DNA of 64,000 bases, taken from contig NZ_JACGWA010000006.1 of assembly GCF_014077505.1 (NCBI RefSeq), forward strand, positions 124,001-188,000, written 5' to 3'. This document shows positions 46,375 through 55,943 of this stretch, one piece after another (within the stretch, counting starts at the first letter, position 1; every line of letters starts with the position of its first letter). Under the pieces are notes generated by a model. It did no database searches. It had not been told where the DNA came from and worked only from the letters and a program-made list of their open reading frames with translations. The position numbers were made by a program, and so were the translations under genes. This stretch comes from Colwellia sp. BRX10-3 (GTDB lineage Bacteria; Pseudomonadota; Gammaproteobacteria; Enterobacterales; Alteromonadaceae).

Positions 46375-47163
46375 TTAAGCAAATAAACTACTAATACTGC
46401 GTATGAGTATACTTTGTTCGGTTGCGACTCTTGGGTTACTAATTAACACCGGCGCGTTAGCTTCAACGGGCGCGTGCTTATCAAGGTGCAATTCAACATT
46501 ATCACTATGACCATCTCGATGCACAGATATGCCAGTAGTCCAGAGTTGGTGCTCTTGGTCAGCGTATAAATGCAATAAAGTCACTGGAACACTAATGCGC
46601 TCTATTGTTAATGCCTCGTTGTGGTTATTAATCACGGTGATCGGGGTAATGGCCCGATGCGGACGTTTTTCTATATTATTAAGTTGAATACGCGCCGCGG
46701 TATATTTTGCATAACATATTTGCCCTACTCTGGTTGATGGGCCAAACCAAGAGTCAGATGGCCGCCAAAATGGTAAATCGAGTAAACATTCACCTTTAGG
46801 CAGTAATTTAGCCGAGAACCAAATAGGCGTACTTACGTAAAGCCTTGCCTTTTCACCTGCGAGCAAAGTTAACGGCGTATCGGGACGAGTTACTACCGAC
46901 CGGTCAGCGAGTAAGGGGAGTACTTGTATTTTGTCTGAGGTGTTTTGTTGTAGATATCGGCCAAACTTTGCTGCTTTCATACAGCAGTCGTCATCGGGTT
47001 CGCCAACAATCATTGCCTGGTCATTTTCAGTAACAGTTTCTAAATTCCAGCTATTCCATTCATTTTCATCACGTTTTAAAATGATTGACCTATCGCCAAA
47101 TTGCCAGCACCGTTGTTGTTGAAGGCTAAAAGTAAACTCGCCCCACCATGCATTATTAGCCAT
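46375..47163 (-). CDS. DUF432-like protein upstream of mscS
   Basis: This 262-residue soluble protein of unknown function starts MANNAWWGEFTFSLQQQRC and has the stretches LYVSTPIWFSAKLLPKGECL, DLPFWRPSDSWFGPSTRVGQ and VTLLHLYADQEHQLWTTGIS. No signal peptide. It resembles DUF432 proteins, which are often found beside MscS genes; the family call is from recollection. Linkage to an MscS channel suggests it helps sense or regulate osmotic stress. Confidence 0.6.
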   Translation of the reverse strand: MANNAWWGEFTFSLQQQRCWQFGDRSIILKRDENEWNSWNLETVTENDQAMIVGEPDDDCCMKAAKFGRYLQQNTSDKIQVLPLLADRSVVTRPDTPLTLLAGEKARLYVSTPIWFSAKLLPKGECLLDLPFWRPSDSWFGPSTRVGQICYAKYTAARIQLNNIEKRPHRAITPITVINNHNEALTIERISVPVTLLHLYADQEHQLWTTGISVHRDGHSDNVELHLDKHAPVEANAPVLISNPRVATEQSILIRSISSLFA

Positions 47164-47370
47164 TTACTCTACTCTATTTATATTTTTGCGTTAACTCATT
47201 AAAAGTTATTAATTGCTAATGAATTTTACAAATTCAGCTTATTTTTCAATTAACAATACCTTTCTATATTTATAGATTATGCTATCTTAAAGCACTTGTG
47301 TATATACCCAATACCACTTATAAACTGGCTTTTACCGCTGTTAATCATTCACCATCCAAAGGAACGTTTC

Positions 47371-48210
47371 ATGACAACATTACACATTGTTTTGTCAGAT
47401 TTGGAAGTCACTCATGCCATACTTTCTAAAATAACCCTACTACAGAATAAACTTTCAGCAAATGTTGTGTGGTATTTACATCATCATCAACGTTTTTTTG
47501 ACCGACGTTACTTCACAAATGAACTGGCCACTATTTCAGATACTTTACAAGCAACTCATCAAAGCAAAATTGCTCAGATTGAACTAAAAATAAAAAAGTA
47601 CTTCCCGAAAAGTGCCCTACATATCTGTAAAGAAAAGTACTGGTCAAAGCAAGTTAATAGCAACGCTAATACGTTAGATAAAACCATTATTATTCGCTCA
47701 AAGTCCGGCCTTACTTCGGCTGACAATCAATATATTAGCCATAATAAAACTACGGTATTTATATTAAACCAAGAGAAATGGTTGTCTGATGGTAAAGCTA
47801 TTGGGGCGATTGACCCTTTTCATGAAGATGATGAAGATAATAAATCAGATAGTAAAGTCGTTAACTTTATGCGGCAGTGGCACCCATCAACAGCTCAAGC
47901 AGTGCCGTTTTTATTGCACGTTATTCACATTCCACCCTTAGCTATTGAATACGAAAAACAAATTGAGGCACTCCATAAAGAGCAAGTATATCGTTTTGCT
48001 AAAACAGTCAAATGCTCTAAAAGTTTGATAACATTTATTCGCGGCACGCCTGAACACGCTTTGTTGACATATGTTGATGATAATAAAATTGACTTAATCG
48101 TACTCGGTTGTAGAGAGCACAGCTTATTTGACAAGTGGCTTAATGGTTCAACAATATCAGCACTTATAAACCATGAAAATTGTGACATGGTTTTAATTAA
48201 TACCCCTTAA
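47371..48210 (+). CDS. Universal stress protein, tandem UspA-like domains
   Basis: This 279-residue protein starts at ATG 47371, with AAGGA upstream (MTTLHIVLSDLEVTHAI). A longer frame from 47296 would add 25 residues. Only the second half shows a clear UspA domain (FLLHVIHIPPLAIEYEKQIE, RGTPEHALLTYVDDNK, DLIVLGCREHSLFDKWLNGS, TISALINHENCDMVLINT); the first half is divergent. Function is stress-related but unspecific. It is divergent from the DUF432-mscS pair. Confidence 0.8.
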   Translation: MTTLHIVLSDLEVTHAILSKITLLQNKLSANVVWYLHHHQRFFDRRYFTNELATISDTLQATHQSKIAQIELKIKKYFPKSALHICKEKYWSKQVNSNANTLDKTIIIRSKSGLTSADNQYISHNKTTVFILNQEKWLSDGKAIGAIDPFHEDDEDNKSDSKVVNFMRQWHPSTAQAVPFLLHVIHIPPLAIEYEKQIEALHKEQVYRFAKTVKCSKSLITFIRGTPEHALLTYVDDNKIDLIVLGCREHSLFDKWLNGSTISALINHENCDMVLINTP

Positions 48211-48266
48211 GTTATTGATAAGTTTGGTTGTGGCTGAAGAATTGAGTTAGTAATGTGACTTAGAAA

Positions 48267-48304
48267 TTAACTGATGAATAAACTAACACTTATTCATCAG
48301 TTAA
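48267..48304. terminator. 15-bp perfect hairpin, bidirectional terminator
   Basis: TTAACTGATGAATAA (48267-48281), loop ACTAACAC and the exact complement (48290-48304), between two convergent genes. T residues around the arms (TTCATT on one side) are weak, so termination is likely but not certain. Confidence 0.7.
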
Positions 48305-48336
48305 CTTCATTGCTGATTATTTATAGGTACTATGGT

Positions 48337-48822
48337 CTACACGTTCAAGATAAAAAATAAATCACCAAATCCCCACAGCAAGGTGCCGGTGATAAGTAAT
48401 GAAACCTCGAGGATACCAAGTTGTAATCTAACGGCTTGTAATATTTTCTCCGTTTTTTCTTCAAAGTCATCTTCTATGGTTTGAATTTCACTTTCTGTAT
48501 TTTCGGTTGATACTTTTAATCTTCGCAATTTTCGTTTCGCACGAGCCATTGTTACACGGTGATGGAAATTAAGTCGGCCAATTAATAATCGCTCTTGTAT
48601 TATGCCTCCCAATCCTGACCAAACACCCAATACAGCGATTAAACAACCACTACGTGATAGCCATTCTAAGCCCGCAAATTGTATTATTGACAAATATACC
48701 CCAAGCGTTGCTATTAATATGGCTAATAACCAATTTATTAATGGATGACGTTTAGGGATGCTCACAGCCGCGATTAAAACGTCTGGTGTTGAGTCATTTA
48801 AATTTGTTAAACCTGCTGACAT
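48337..48822 (-). CDS. Small inner-membrane protein with coiled coil, unknown
   Basis: This 161-residue protein has two closely spaced hydrophobic segments (INWLLAILIATLGVYLSIIQ and SGCLIAVLGVWSGLGG, about residues 29-71), a charged helical middle (RAKRKLRRLKVSTENTESEI) and a last membrane helix (LLITGTLLWGFGDLFFI). No known domain. It is 27 nt after the tamB start side on the opposite end, on the same strand, and reads downstream of tamA-tamB. Function unknown. Confidence 0.7.
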   Translation of the reverse strand: MSAGLTNLNDSTPDVLIAAVSIPKRHPLINWLLAILIATLGVYLSIIQFAGLEWLSRSGCLIAVLGVWSGLGGIIQERLLIGRLNFHHRVTMARAKRKLRRLKVSTENTESEIQTIEDDFEEKTEKILQAVRLQLGILEVSLLITGTLLWGFGDLFFILNV

Positions 48823-48849
48823 AAATACCTTCTTGTTATTTTTGACCGG

Positions 48850-51800
48850 TTAATTTTGGTCTTTTTTATTGTTGTTATCTTTATCTTTATCTTTATCTTT
48901 AGTAGTCGAAAACTGCTTTTTATAGTTAATGTTAGCACTTATTTCATCGCCACTAATGGCTTCAAATGAGATACTTGGCGATAGCTTATACTCAATATTC
49001 CAACCTGCTTGAACGCTACTATCAGAATCAATACTGGTGCCATAACCGACATTTAATCGGTCGTTAATTTTTGCGGCAATATCAACACGTGTACTGTTTC
49101 CGTTATTACCACTTTTACTGGTAAAGGCAACATCTTTGAGGCCAAGTTGGTCACCAATCTTCTGTACTAACTTGTTGGCGCTCTCAACCCCTAAACTGAT
49201 AGCTGCAGTGGTTAATGCATTGCCTTCTTGTTGCGATAATGAATCTAAGTTGCGGCCAGTAATCAGTAATGACAATATATTTTCATCCGCCATGGCCGGC
49301 TCTGAAAATAAGGTTAACCGCGGATTGTGTATTGTGCCATCGGCAATAATCCCAACCTTTATATCATCAACGATGCGTACAGCTCTAAACTGAATGCTTG
49401 GGTTTGCGGCCGTTCCCAAAAACAGCAATTGCCCCTGTTCAATAGTTAACGTTTGCTTGTAAGCTTCAAATTTACCGTCTTTTAAATCTAAGCGACCATT
49501 AAGGGTTAACGCTTGGCCGGTAATCAGTGTTGAAGCTAAGTTACCCTGTATTTCGCTTGATAAACCAAAACCGCTGATTTTAACGTTATTGCCTGCTGAC
49601 AGGGTTAGCGATATATCGTACTCAAATGGTGAGTCTTTTACGGTTAAGTCTTTTTCATCAACAATAACTTGGTCTTCTGAAACACTAATGGCAGGTTTTG
49701 GTAAAGATCCAATTTTTATATCTGCTTGATCAACGATTAAGTTACCATCCACTGTTAAATGGTTATTTTGAAAGTTTGCCTTTAACATTGGCGAAACAAT
49801 TAATTTATTATCATTGTTATTGACCAGTGTCACTTGTTGCCCTTCAATTGTTAGATTAGCTTTTATTGGCGCCGAAAGCTTTGCATCACCTGCTATAGTG
49901 AGTGATCCCTGCGGGTTTTGTAATTCGCCTAATAATATAATACTGTCTTGTTGGCTGCTTAATTTTATTTTGCTGTTACGAATATCTAAGCCATATTCAT
50001 CAATCACTAAGTGGTCGATGGCAAGTGACCCTTCACCTTCCAATATTGGCTTTTTCAAAGTACCCGCTAAGGTAAAGTTTTGCACTAAGCTAATATCAAT
50101 TTTATCAATGCCTTTTTGCCAATGTTTAAACCAATCAAACTCTTTTAAATTAAGTGACAAGTCGCCACTAATGTTTGCAGAATCAACCAGCGGCCAATCA
50201 GTGCTTAACTGAGCCGTTATTTCATCATCGCCTGGTAAGCGAATATTCAAACGAGAGCTTACTTTATCCTGCTGCCACTTACCCTGAAGTTTTACTAGCG
50301 CAATGGTCAATAGACGTTTTGATAATCCAATGTCAGCTTTGCTCTTTTCACTCGGAATACTTAAGGTAATATCCGTTTGTTCTAAGTCAAAATCGAGCTT
50401 AAAATCTGGCGTTATTGATAGCAAAACCTGACCTTTAGGCATGACAATCTCAGCTTGCCATTCAGGTAGTTTTACATCAGCATTGATAGTTTGCCATTGC
50501 GTAGTAATTGCGACAGTATTTTTTTGCTGCTGGGTATTAATAGTAAGTTCTTGCCCCTGTATTTGAATGTCAGATGACAGCCACTTAAAATCAGGGATTG
50601 ATATATTAGCGGCAATTGTTTCCAGTTGCGCACCATGGCCTATTACATCTAAGTTACCCGTGACTTTACCTTGAACTTGCTGTGAGTATGGCGATGCATT
50701 TGATAGTAGCATTGATTGCCATGCTTTAAACTGCTCGAAAACAGGCGACATATACCATTGGTCAAAAGTTAAATTAGCCGACCACTGATTAGCTTGATGT
50801 TTAGCGTTGAGACAAAATGTTCCACTACCACTAAGACAAAGATTTTTTATGCGCTGTTCATCGCTGTTTAGTTGCAGTTGCTCTGCTGCTAACAGAAACT
50901 TCTCTTGTTGGTTTAGTGCCTTAAACTCTAGGTTACTGATTTGCCACATTGCTGTGGCTAAATCACTATCAATGGTAAATGGCTTGTTGTGAGCCTGCAG
51001 TAATTTACCATCGAATATCAAATTAACTGAGGTGTTTTCGGCTAAATTTGCGCTAATTAACATGTTATGTTTTTCTGGTAAGCCAGTAAATTTTAATGAC
51101 GGCAACTCAACGGCGGTATCGTTGATATTAAGTAAATCAGCTTTAATATCCGCCTGCCAGTGATCGCTAAAGTCTACTGCCCAGTGAATATTTTTACCGT
51201 CAAATTTTGCCAGTGCTAGTTGCCCTATTTCCCCCTGACTGGATATAACCCAATGAGATTGCTGTTTTTCAATCAGCCAACTTACATCGACATTTGCCAC
51301 TTCAAAGGCATTGTTGATAGCTAAAGAGCGACCATAAAGCTGGCCTGTTATCAATAAATTCTCAGTTGTTGGTTTATCAATATTAAACTCGCCTTGAACA
51401 ACTGCTGTTAATTCGCCAAATTTGATCGCATTGCTTTTAACCGACAGCAAACCTTGTTTAAGCTCCATTTCAAGGTTAGCTAATACCGGCCATGATTGCT
51501 CTATTGCTACAGTATTATTAGCAATCGCGTCGGGAAACACTTGCTTTAATGATGAGGCTATTTGGTTATCACTGAGCTCACTTTTTAATAACATAGAAAC
51601 GGCTGCGCTTGAGCGCCAATTTAGCACACTGGCGAGTTCAGCATTACCATCTAGTGTTATGGGTGCAAAGTCTTGCCATATGGCTTTGGCTTGCAACTGA
51701 GAAGTTATTTTAGGCCAATTGAGTTCAAAATTGGCTTTAACATGCTCAATTGAAATTTTTTCATTAGCTAGTTCTACTTGCTGCTTTTCTGCTATTAATT

Positions 51801-52611
51801 TACCTCGCTTTAAAAATAAACCTCGGTTATAAAACCAATCGGTAGTCACTGATATTTGATTCGGCGCTTGTAATTGTAAGGTTAATTGCGATGCATCGCT
51901 GATGCGCCCTTTTGACTTTACGCTAGCAGAAAGTTTTGCACCCTGCACAGTAACAGCAAGTTGGTGCTGCCATTTTTTACGCATATCAAGATAGCCAGAA
52001 ACAGCAATGTTATGTTCATCAATACTAAAATTTAAAGCACTAACACTTGCCTTACTGCCGGCATGTGTTAATTTTTTTAAGGTAAGTCCGGTAATATTGT
52101 ACTGACTACTTTCTTCGGGTGTCGTTTCTGTAGCTGTAATTATTTCAGGGGTAATTGCTTTATAGTTTATGTCGACAATGGTTACTTGCTTAATCTTAAC
52201 TTCGACGGGTAATTTTACCGTATTAAGTTCGGGTAAAGCGTCTTGCAGACCGCTTGCTTTTTTCTCACTAACGCTCGACATGTCTAATGAGCTTAGAGAA
52301 ATGGTATCGCACGACACTAGACGGTCAATCAAATATAGCCATTGACAGTCAACGGTTATATTTTTCGCTTGTACTCTTGTGTCAGCCTGTTGCCAATCGA
52401 ACTCTGTTAAATGTATAGAAGAACTTAATGTGCCACTGACTTTACCTATAAGTAGCTCTTGTGGTTGAAATTGCGCTCCTCGTGCTACTAACCATTGCAA
52501 ACCTGACTCTGTAGTATAAATCCATGTCAGTATTAACAACACCACAGCAATCAAGGCAGTGGAAACGAGACTGAACCATTTTAACAGCGTTTTCTTTTTG
52601 AAAAAGCTCAT
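48850..52611 (-). CDS. tamB: Translocation and assembly module subunit TamB
   Basis: This 1253-residue inner-membrane anchored, periplasm-spanning protein has one N-terminal helix (about residues 10-30) and long repetitive beta strands, as in TamB/DUF490. The C-terminal DUF490 block (LTLSAGNNVKISGFGLSSEI, GRLDLKDGKFEAYKQTLTIE, ENILSLLITGRNLDSLSQQE) is present. It works with TamA to insert or move outer-membrane proteins or lipids across the envelope. It overlaps tamA by 4 nt (ATGA). The last 14 residues are a charged KDKDKD-type tail encoded by a hexamer repeat (see repeat). Confidence 0.93.
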   Translation of the reverse strand: MSFFKKKTLLKWFSLVSTALIAVVLLILTWIYTTESGLQWLVARGAQFQPQELLIGKVSGTLSSSIHLTEFDWQQADTRVQAKNITVDCQWLYLIDRLVSCDTISLSSLDMSSVSEKKASGLQDALPELNTVKLPVEVKIKQVTIVDINYKAITPEIITATETTPEESSQYNITGLTLKKLTHAGSKASVSALNFSIDEHNIAVSGYLDMRKKWQHQLAVTVQGAKLSASVKSKGRISDASQLTLQLQAPNQISVTTDWFYNRGLFLKRGKLIAEKQQVELANEKISIEHVKANFELNWPKITSQLQAKAIWQDFAPITLDGNAELASVLNWRSSAAVSMLLKSELSDNQIASSLKQVFPDAIANNTVAIEQSWPVLANLEMELKQGLLSVKSNAIKFGELTAVVQGEFNIDKPTTENLLITGQLYGRSLAINNAFEVANVDVSWLIEKQQSHWVISSQGEIGQLALAKFDGKNIHWAVDFSDHWQADIKADLLNINDTAVELPSLKFTGLPEKHNMLISANLAENTSVNLIFDGKLLQAHNKPFTIDSDLATAMWQISNLEFKALNQQEKFLLAAEQLQLNSDEQRIKNLCLSGSGTFCLNAKHQANQWSANLTFDQWYMSPVFEQFKAWQSMLLSNASPYSQQVQGKVTGNLDVIGHGAQLETIAANISIPDFKWLSSDIQIQGQELTINTQQQKNTVAITTQWQTINADVKLPEWQAEIVMPKGQVLLSITPDFKLDFDLEQTDITLSIPSEKSKADIGLSKRLLTIALVKLQGKWQQDKVSSRLNIRLPGDDEITAQLSTDWPLVDSANISGDLSLNLKEFDWFKHWQKGIDKIDISLVQNFTLAGTLKKPILEGEGSLAIDHLVIDEYGLDIRNSKIKLSSQQDSIILLGELQNPQGSLTIAGDAKLSAPIKANLTIEGQQVTLVNNNDNKLIVSPMLKANFQNNHLTVDGNLIVDQADIKIGSLPKPAISVSEDQVIVDEKDLTVKDSPFEYDISLTLSAGNNVKISGFGLSSEIQGNLASTLITGQALTLNGRLDLKDGKFEAYKQTLTIEQGQLLFLGTAANPSIQFRAVRIVDDIKVGIIADGTIHNPRLTLFSEPAMADENILSLLITGRNLDSLSQQEGNALTTAAISLGVESANKLVQKIGDQLGLKDVAFTSKSGNNGNSTRVDIAAKINDRLNVGYGTSIDSDSSVQAGWNIEYKLSPSISFEAISGDEISANINYKKQFSTTKDKDKDKDNNNKKDQN
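48877..48900. repeat. Tandem ATCTTT repeat at the tamB 3' end
   Basis: Four exact ATCTTT units on the plus strand (AAAGAT on the coding strand) encode alternating Lys-Asp at the TamB C-terminus. Copy number changes keep the reading frame. Confidence 0.85.
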
Positions 52612-54383
52612 AAATCAGGTCCTATGGTGACATGAAAACGCCACGCTTTATTGCCATCAAGTGCTTTTGCAATATCAAGTCGAATAGCGCCAATCGGTGT
52701 TACCCATCTTAACCCTGTGCCAACTGATTTTTGCAATTCCCAATCTTTCCAATCATTAAATGCATTACCTTGATCGGTAAATAGTGCCCAGCGAAAACTT
52801 TCATAAAACAAGTAATCAACTTCAAGGCCTGTCGATAAAATATGTTTACCACCTATGGGTACTTCATTATCAATTGGCGATAAACTTTGGTGTTTATAAC
52901 CTCTTACTGATACATCACCACCAGCAAAGAATCGATAGTTTGACGGCATAGAGCTATTAAAGTCATCAGTGTCCATCCAAGTAGTACCTACGCGAGCACG
53001 CAACAGTAATCGCCAGTCACCGTTTAATGACCATATACGTTTTACCTTTTGGTCAGTTTGTATAAACTTTATATCAGGGTTGCTAAGCTGCTCAGTACTA
53101 AAACGAATGGTGCTTTGCCAACGCCAGCCTTCTATGGCCGAAAAGGGATCGGTGACACTGTAATAATTTAATTGCCATGAAGGCACAATATATTCAAGAC
53201 TTCGATTAACATCAGCCTCTGACTCTAATTGCTCTTTTGCCATCGCTATCGACCATTGGCTCGACCAATTAGGATCAATTTTATTCGCTAAAACAGACTC
53301 AAAAGTAAGTATTTTACTGCGACCAATTTCCTCATTTTTAATTTGATAGCTCACTAAATTTATCCATTGACTACTAGCTTTAGCTAGAGGTATTTGGTAT
53401 TGAAATGTGGCATGAATGTCTGCAATATCGAGTTTTACTTTATTAAAATCTACCGAGGCAACATATTGATGTGCTTTACTGTTAACGCGTCTATTTCGCC
53501 AACTTACGCCTAATTTACCGCCACTGTCAGTGCCAAAGCCCAATAAGGTTTTAAGTTCATATTTATCAGTGTCCAGTATTGAAAGACTAACATCGACCGT
53601 TTTTGTCACATGATTAACCGACTGATCAACCACCACTGACTTAAAAAAACCAGAGCGATTAAGTGCTTGCTGGCTTGCTATGATATCGAGTTGGTTGTAC
53701 GCATCACCAGAACGGATGGTTGAATAACTGTTGATTAAATCATGAGATAAAACCGTGCCTTCAATCGTAATCTTATTAATGGTGTAGCGAGCACCACAGT
53801 TGAAAACCCATTTAACATTGGCTTGGAGCTGAGCCACATCAACATTTAGTAAACTGGTACTAAAACTAGCGTTCAATAACCCTAGTTCTTGTGCTTGGCG
53901 TTGCAATGTAGATTTAAATTGACTGTAATCACCATGATTGATTACTTTGCCTTTGGTAAACGGATGTTTGACAACCAAGGTCGACATTTCTGCAACTTCA
54001 ATCTCGCAGTTGAGCACAATACTAGTATTGTTCCAGCGCACAGGCGACTGTAGATCAATGGTTAATATTTTGCCTTCTTTATCGTCAGTCAAAGTTAAAA
54101 TCGGCTGGTAATAGCCCAACGCCTGTAAAGCGCTGCGGGTTTTATTCAAGATATAATTATCTGATTGTGGAAAGCCTAGCAATGACAACGGGATAATATT
54201 TTCGTTACTGCTTAAATTTCGCAAAATATTGGTTTTAAATACCGCTTCTACACCCATAATATTAAGATGGGTGCCGACTTTATCTGGCTCAGCTGACTCT
54301 ACTTTGAAGGCATTTGTTAACATCAACACAGTAATTAATGTATAGATAAATCGAATGCAGTATGAGCAATTCACGTATTTCAA
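52608..54383 (-). CDS. tamA: Translocation and assembly module subunit TamA
   Basis: This outer-membrane Omp85-family protein of about 591 residues has a signal peptide (FIYTLITVLMLTNAFKVESA), POTRA-like periplasmic domains (about residues 35-260) and a C-terminal 16-strand barrel (RVGTTWMDTDDF, FFAGGDVSVRGYKHQ, ALFTDQGNAFNDW, GTGLRWVTPIGAIRLDIAKA, ending FHVTIGPDL). I prefer the TTG start at 54383, which has a GGA ribosome site and puts the signal peptide near the start. An ATG at 54461 would add 26 residues without a ribosome site. It forms an operon with tamB. Confidence 0.9.
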   Translation of the reverse strand: MKYVNCSYCIRFIYTLITVLMLTNAFKVESAEPDKVGTHLNIMGVEAVFKTNILRNLSSNENIIPLSLLGFPQSDNYILNKTRSALQALGYYQPILTLTDDKEGKILTIDLQSPVRWNNTSIVLNCEIEVAEMSTLVVKHPFTKGKVINHGDYSQFKSTLQRQAQELGLLNASFSTSLLNVDVAQLQANVKWVFNCGARYTINKITIEGTVLSHDLINSYSTIRSGDAYNQLDIIASQQALNRSGFFKSVVVDQSVNHVTKTVDVSLSILDTDKYELKTLLGFGTDSGGKLGVSWRNRRVNSKAHQYVASVDFNKVKLDIADIHATFQYQIPLAKASSQWINLVSYQIKNEEIGRSKILTFESVLANKIDPNWSSQWSIAMAKEQLESEADVNRSLEYIVPSWQLNYYSVTDPFSAIEGWRWQSTIRFSTEQLSNPDIKFIQTDQKVKRIWSLNGDWRLLLRARVGTTWMDTDDFNSSMPSNYRFFAGGDVSVRGYKHQSLSPIDNEVPIGGKHILSTGLEVDYLFYESFRWALFTDQGNAFNDWKDWELQKSVGTGLRWVTPIGAIRLDIAKALDGNKAWRFHVTIGPDL

Positions 54384-54640
54384 TATTTTTCCATGGTTAA
54401 TTGACTGATAAAAATCGAACACCAGTGTAATAATTATGACGACTTTGTCACATGAGATCATTAAATAAATACTATTTATATCAAATCGTAAGAAAACGTA
54501 GCTGTGATAAAATATAGTAGTTTACAATAACCTTGAAATTACTGATTTTATCACACTTTATGCGACATTTATAACTAGTAGCTCTATTTGTAACTTTACT
54601 CATTTACTATAAATATTATTTTTCAAAAAGGTTTACAGCT

Positions 54641-55855
54641 ATGCATATGGACCCCTTTTTACCCCAAGCCGTTGGCGCTATTTTCTTTATATTACTGTTA
54701 GGTTTTATTTTGAAATTTTTTCGACAGCCGCATGTTGTTGCCTATTTAATTGCCGGTATTGTTATCGGGCCTTGGGGTTTTGGTTTAGTTACTGACAGTG
54801 AGAGTATTTCTCGCTTGGGTACTGCTGGCGTGGTGTTACTGCTATTTTTTGTTGGCATGGAAACTGATATCCATAAGTTAGTTCAAAACTGGAAGTTGAT
54901 TATTTTCGGCACACTAATGCAAATTATATTAAGTGTTGGCTGTGTTTGGTTACTCGGTCTTTGGTTTGATTGGAGCTTAGCCCGAATTGTATTAATTGGC
55001 TTTGTTATTAGCCTTAGTAGCACTGCTATTGTTATAAAGTTATTGCAAGACAACGGCATGCTGTCATCAAGCTTAGGCCAAAGTGCTCTAGGCATATTGC
55101 TCGCACAAGATTTAGCAATTATTCCTATGCTGATCATCATAGGGTTACTCGGCGCAGGCAATGTCGACAATGTACAGTTAGTCAAGCAAGGCGCTGGCAC
55201 AATTCTCGCAGTCGCACTATTTGGCTTTATTATCACCCGTAAACAAGTACATTTACCGCTATCAAAATGGTTAAAAGACGACAGAGAATTACAACTATTC
55301 GCCGCTTTGGGTATTTGTTTTGGCTTGGCCATGTTAACGGCATGGTTTGAACTATCAACCGCTTTAGGCGCTTTTGTTGCTGGTATGTTAGTTGGTGCAG
55401 CTAAAGAAACCCTTTGGGTTCATCGCACCCTCGATTCTTTCAGAGTATTGTTTGTTGCGCTATTTTTTGTCTCTGTTGGCATGTTGCTTGATGTGAGCTT
55501 TCTAATCAATCATTGGCAGCAAACCGCTATTTTAGTGATGGCGGCATTAATTACTAATATTTTCATCAATGCCATTATATTAAAATTATCTAAATTTAGT
55601 TGGAAAGAAAGTCTTTATGCAGGGGTGTTATTGTCACAAATTGGCGAGTTTAGTTTTGTGTTGGCAGCGGTTGGTTATCAGTCGAGTATTATTAATGAGT
55701 ACGGTTATCAATTAGCCTTATGTGTTATTTCGCTTTCTTTACTCACTAGCCCTATTTGGATTGGTATGAGTAATAAATGGCTTAAATTTGATCATAAGCC
55801 GGTAAATAATCAGGTAATAGACTCGACAAAAACTTCGACAAATGAACAGCACTAA
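54641..55855 (+). CDS. CPA2-family cation:proton antiporter (KefB/RosB-like)
   Basis: This 404-residue inner-membrane antiporter has about 12 helices. Family motifs include VVAYLIAGIVIGPWGFGL, LLLFFVGMETDIHKLVQNW, FVISLSSTAIVIKLLQD and LLAQDLAIIPMLIIIG. It stops after the transport domain without a C-terminal RCK/TrkA-N domain, unlike full KefB/KefC. It may move K+ or Na+ for pH or osmotic control. Divergent from tamA. A strong hairpin follows. Confidence 0.9.
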   Translation: MHMDPFLPQAVGAIFFILLLGFILKFFRQPHVVAYLIAGIVIGPWGFGLVTDSESISRLGTAGVVLLLFFVGMETDIHKLVQNWKLIIFGTLMQIILSVGCVWLLGLWFDWSLARIVLIGFVISLSSTAIVIKLLQDNGMLSSSLGQSALGILLAQDLAIIPMLIIIGLLGAGNVDNVQLVKQGAGTILAVALFGFIITRKQVHLPLSKWLKDDRELQLFAALGICFGLAMLTAWFELSTALGAFVAGMLVGAAKETLWVHRTLDSFRVLFVALFFVSVGMLLDVSFLINHWQQTAILVMAALITNIFINAIILKLSKFSWKESLYAGVLLSQIGEFSFVLAAVGYQSSIINEYGYQLALCVISLSLLTSPIWIGMSNKWLKFDHKPVNNQVIDSTKTSTNEQH

Positions 55856-55882
55856 TTTACAGTTTTTGAAACTAGCTCTGAT

Positions 55883-55919
55883 GAGGAAATCATAGCTTTT
55901 AACTCGCTATGATTTCCTC
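55883..55919. terminator. 14-bp perfect hairpin between the antiporter and corA
   Basis: GAGGAAATCATAGC (55883-55896), loop TTTTAACTC and its exact complement (55906-55919), between convergent genes. It suits a shared bidirectional terminator. Confidence 0.75.
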
Positions 55920-55943
55920 TATTAACTTAGGTTTATAAGACTG

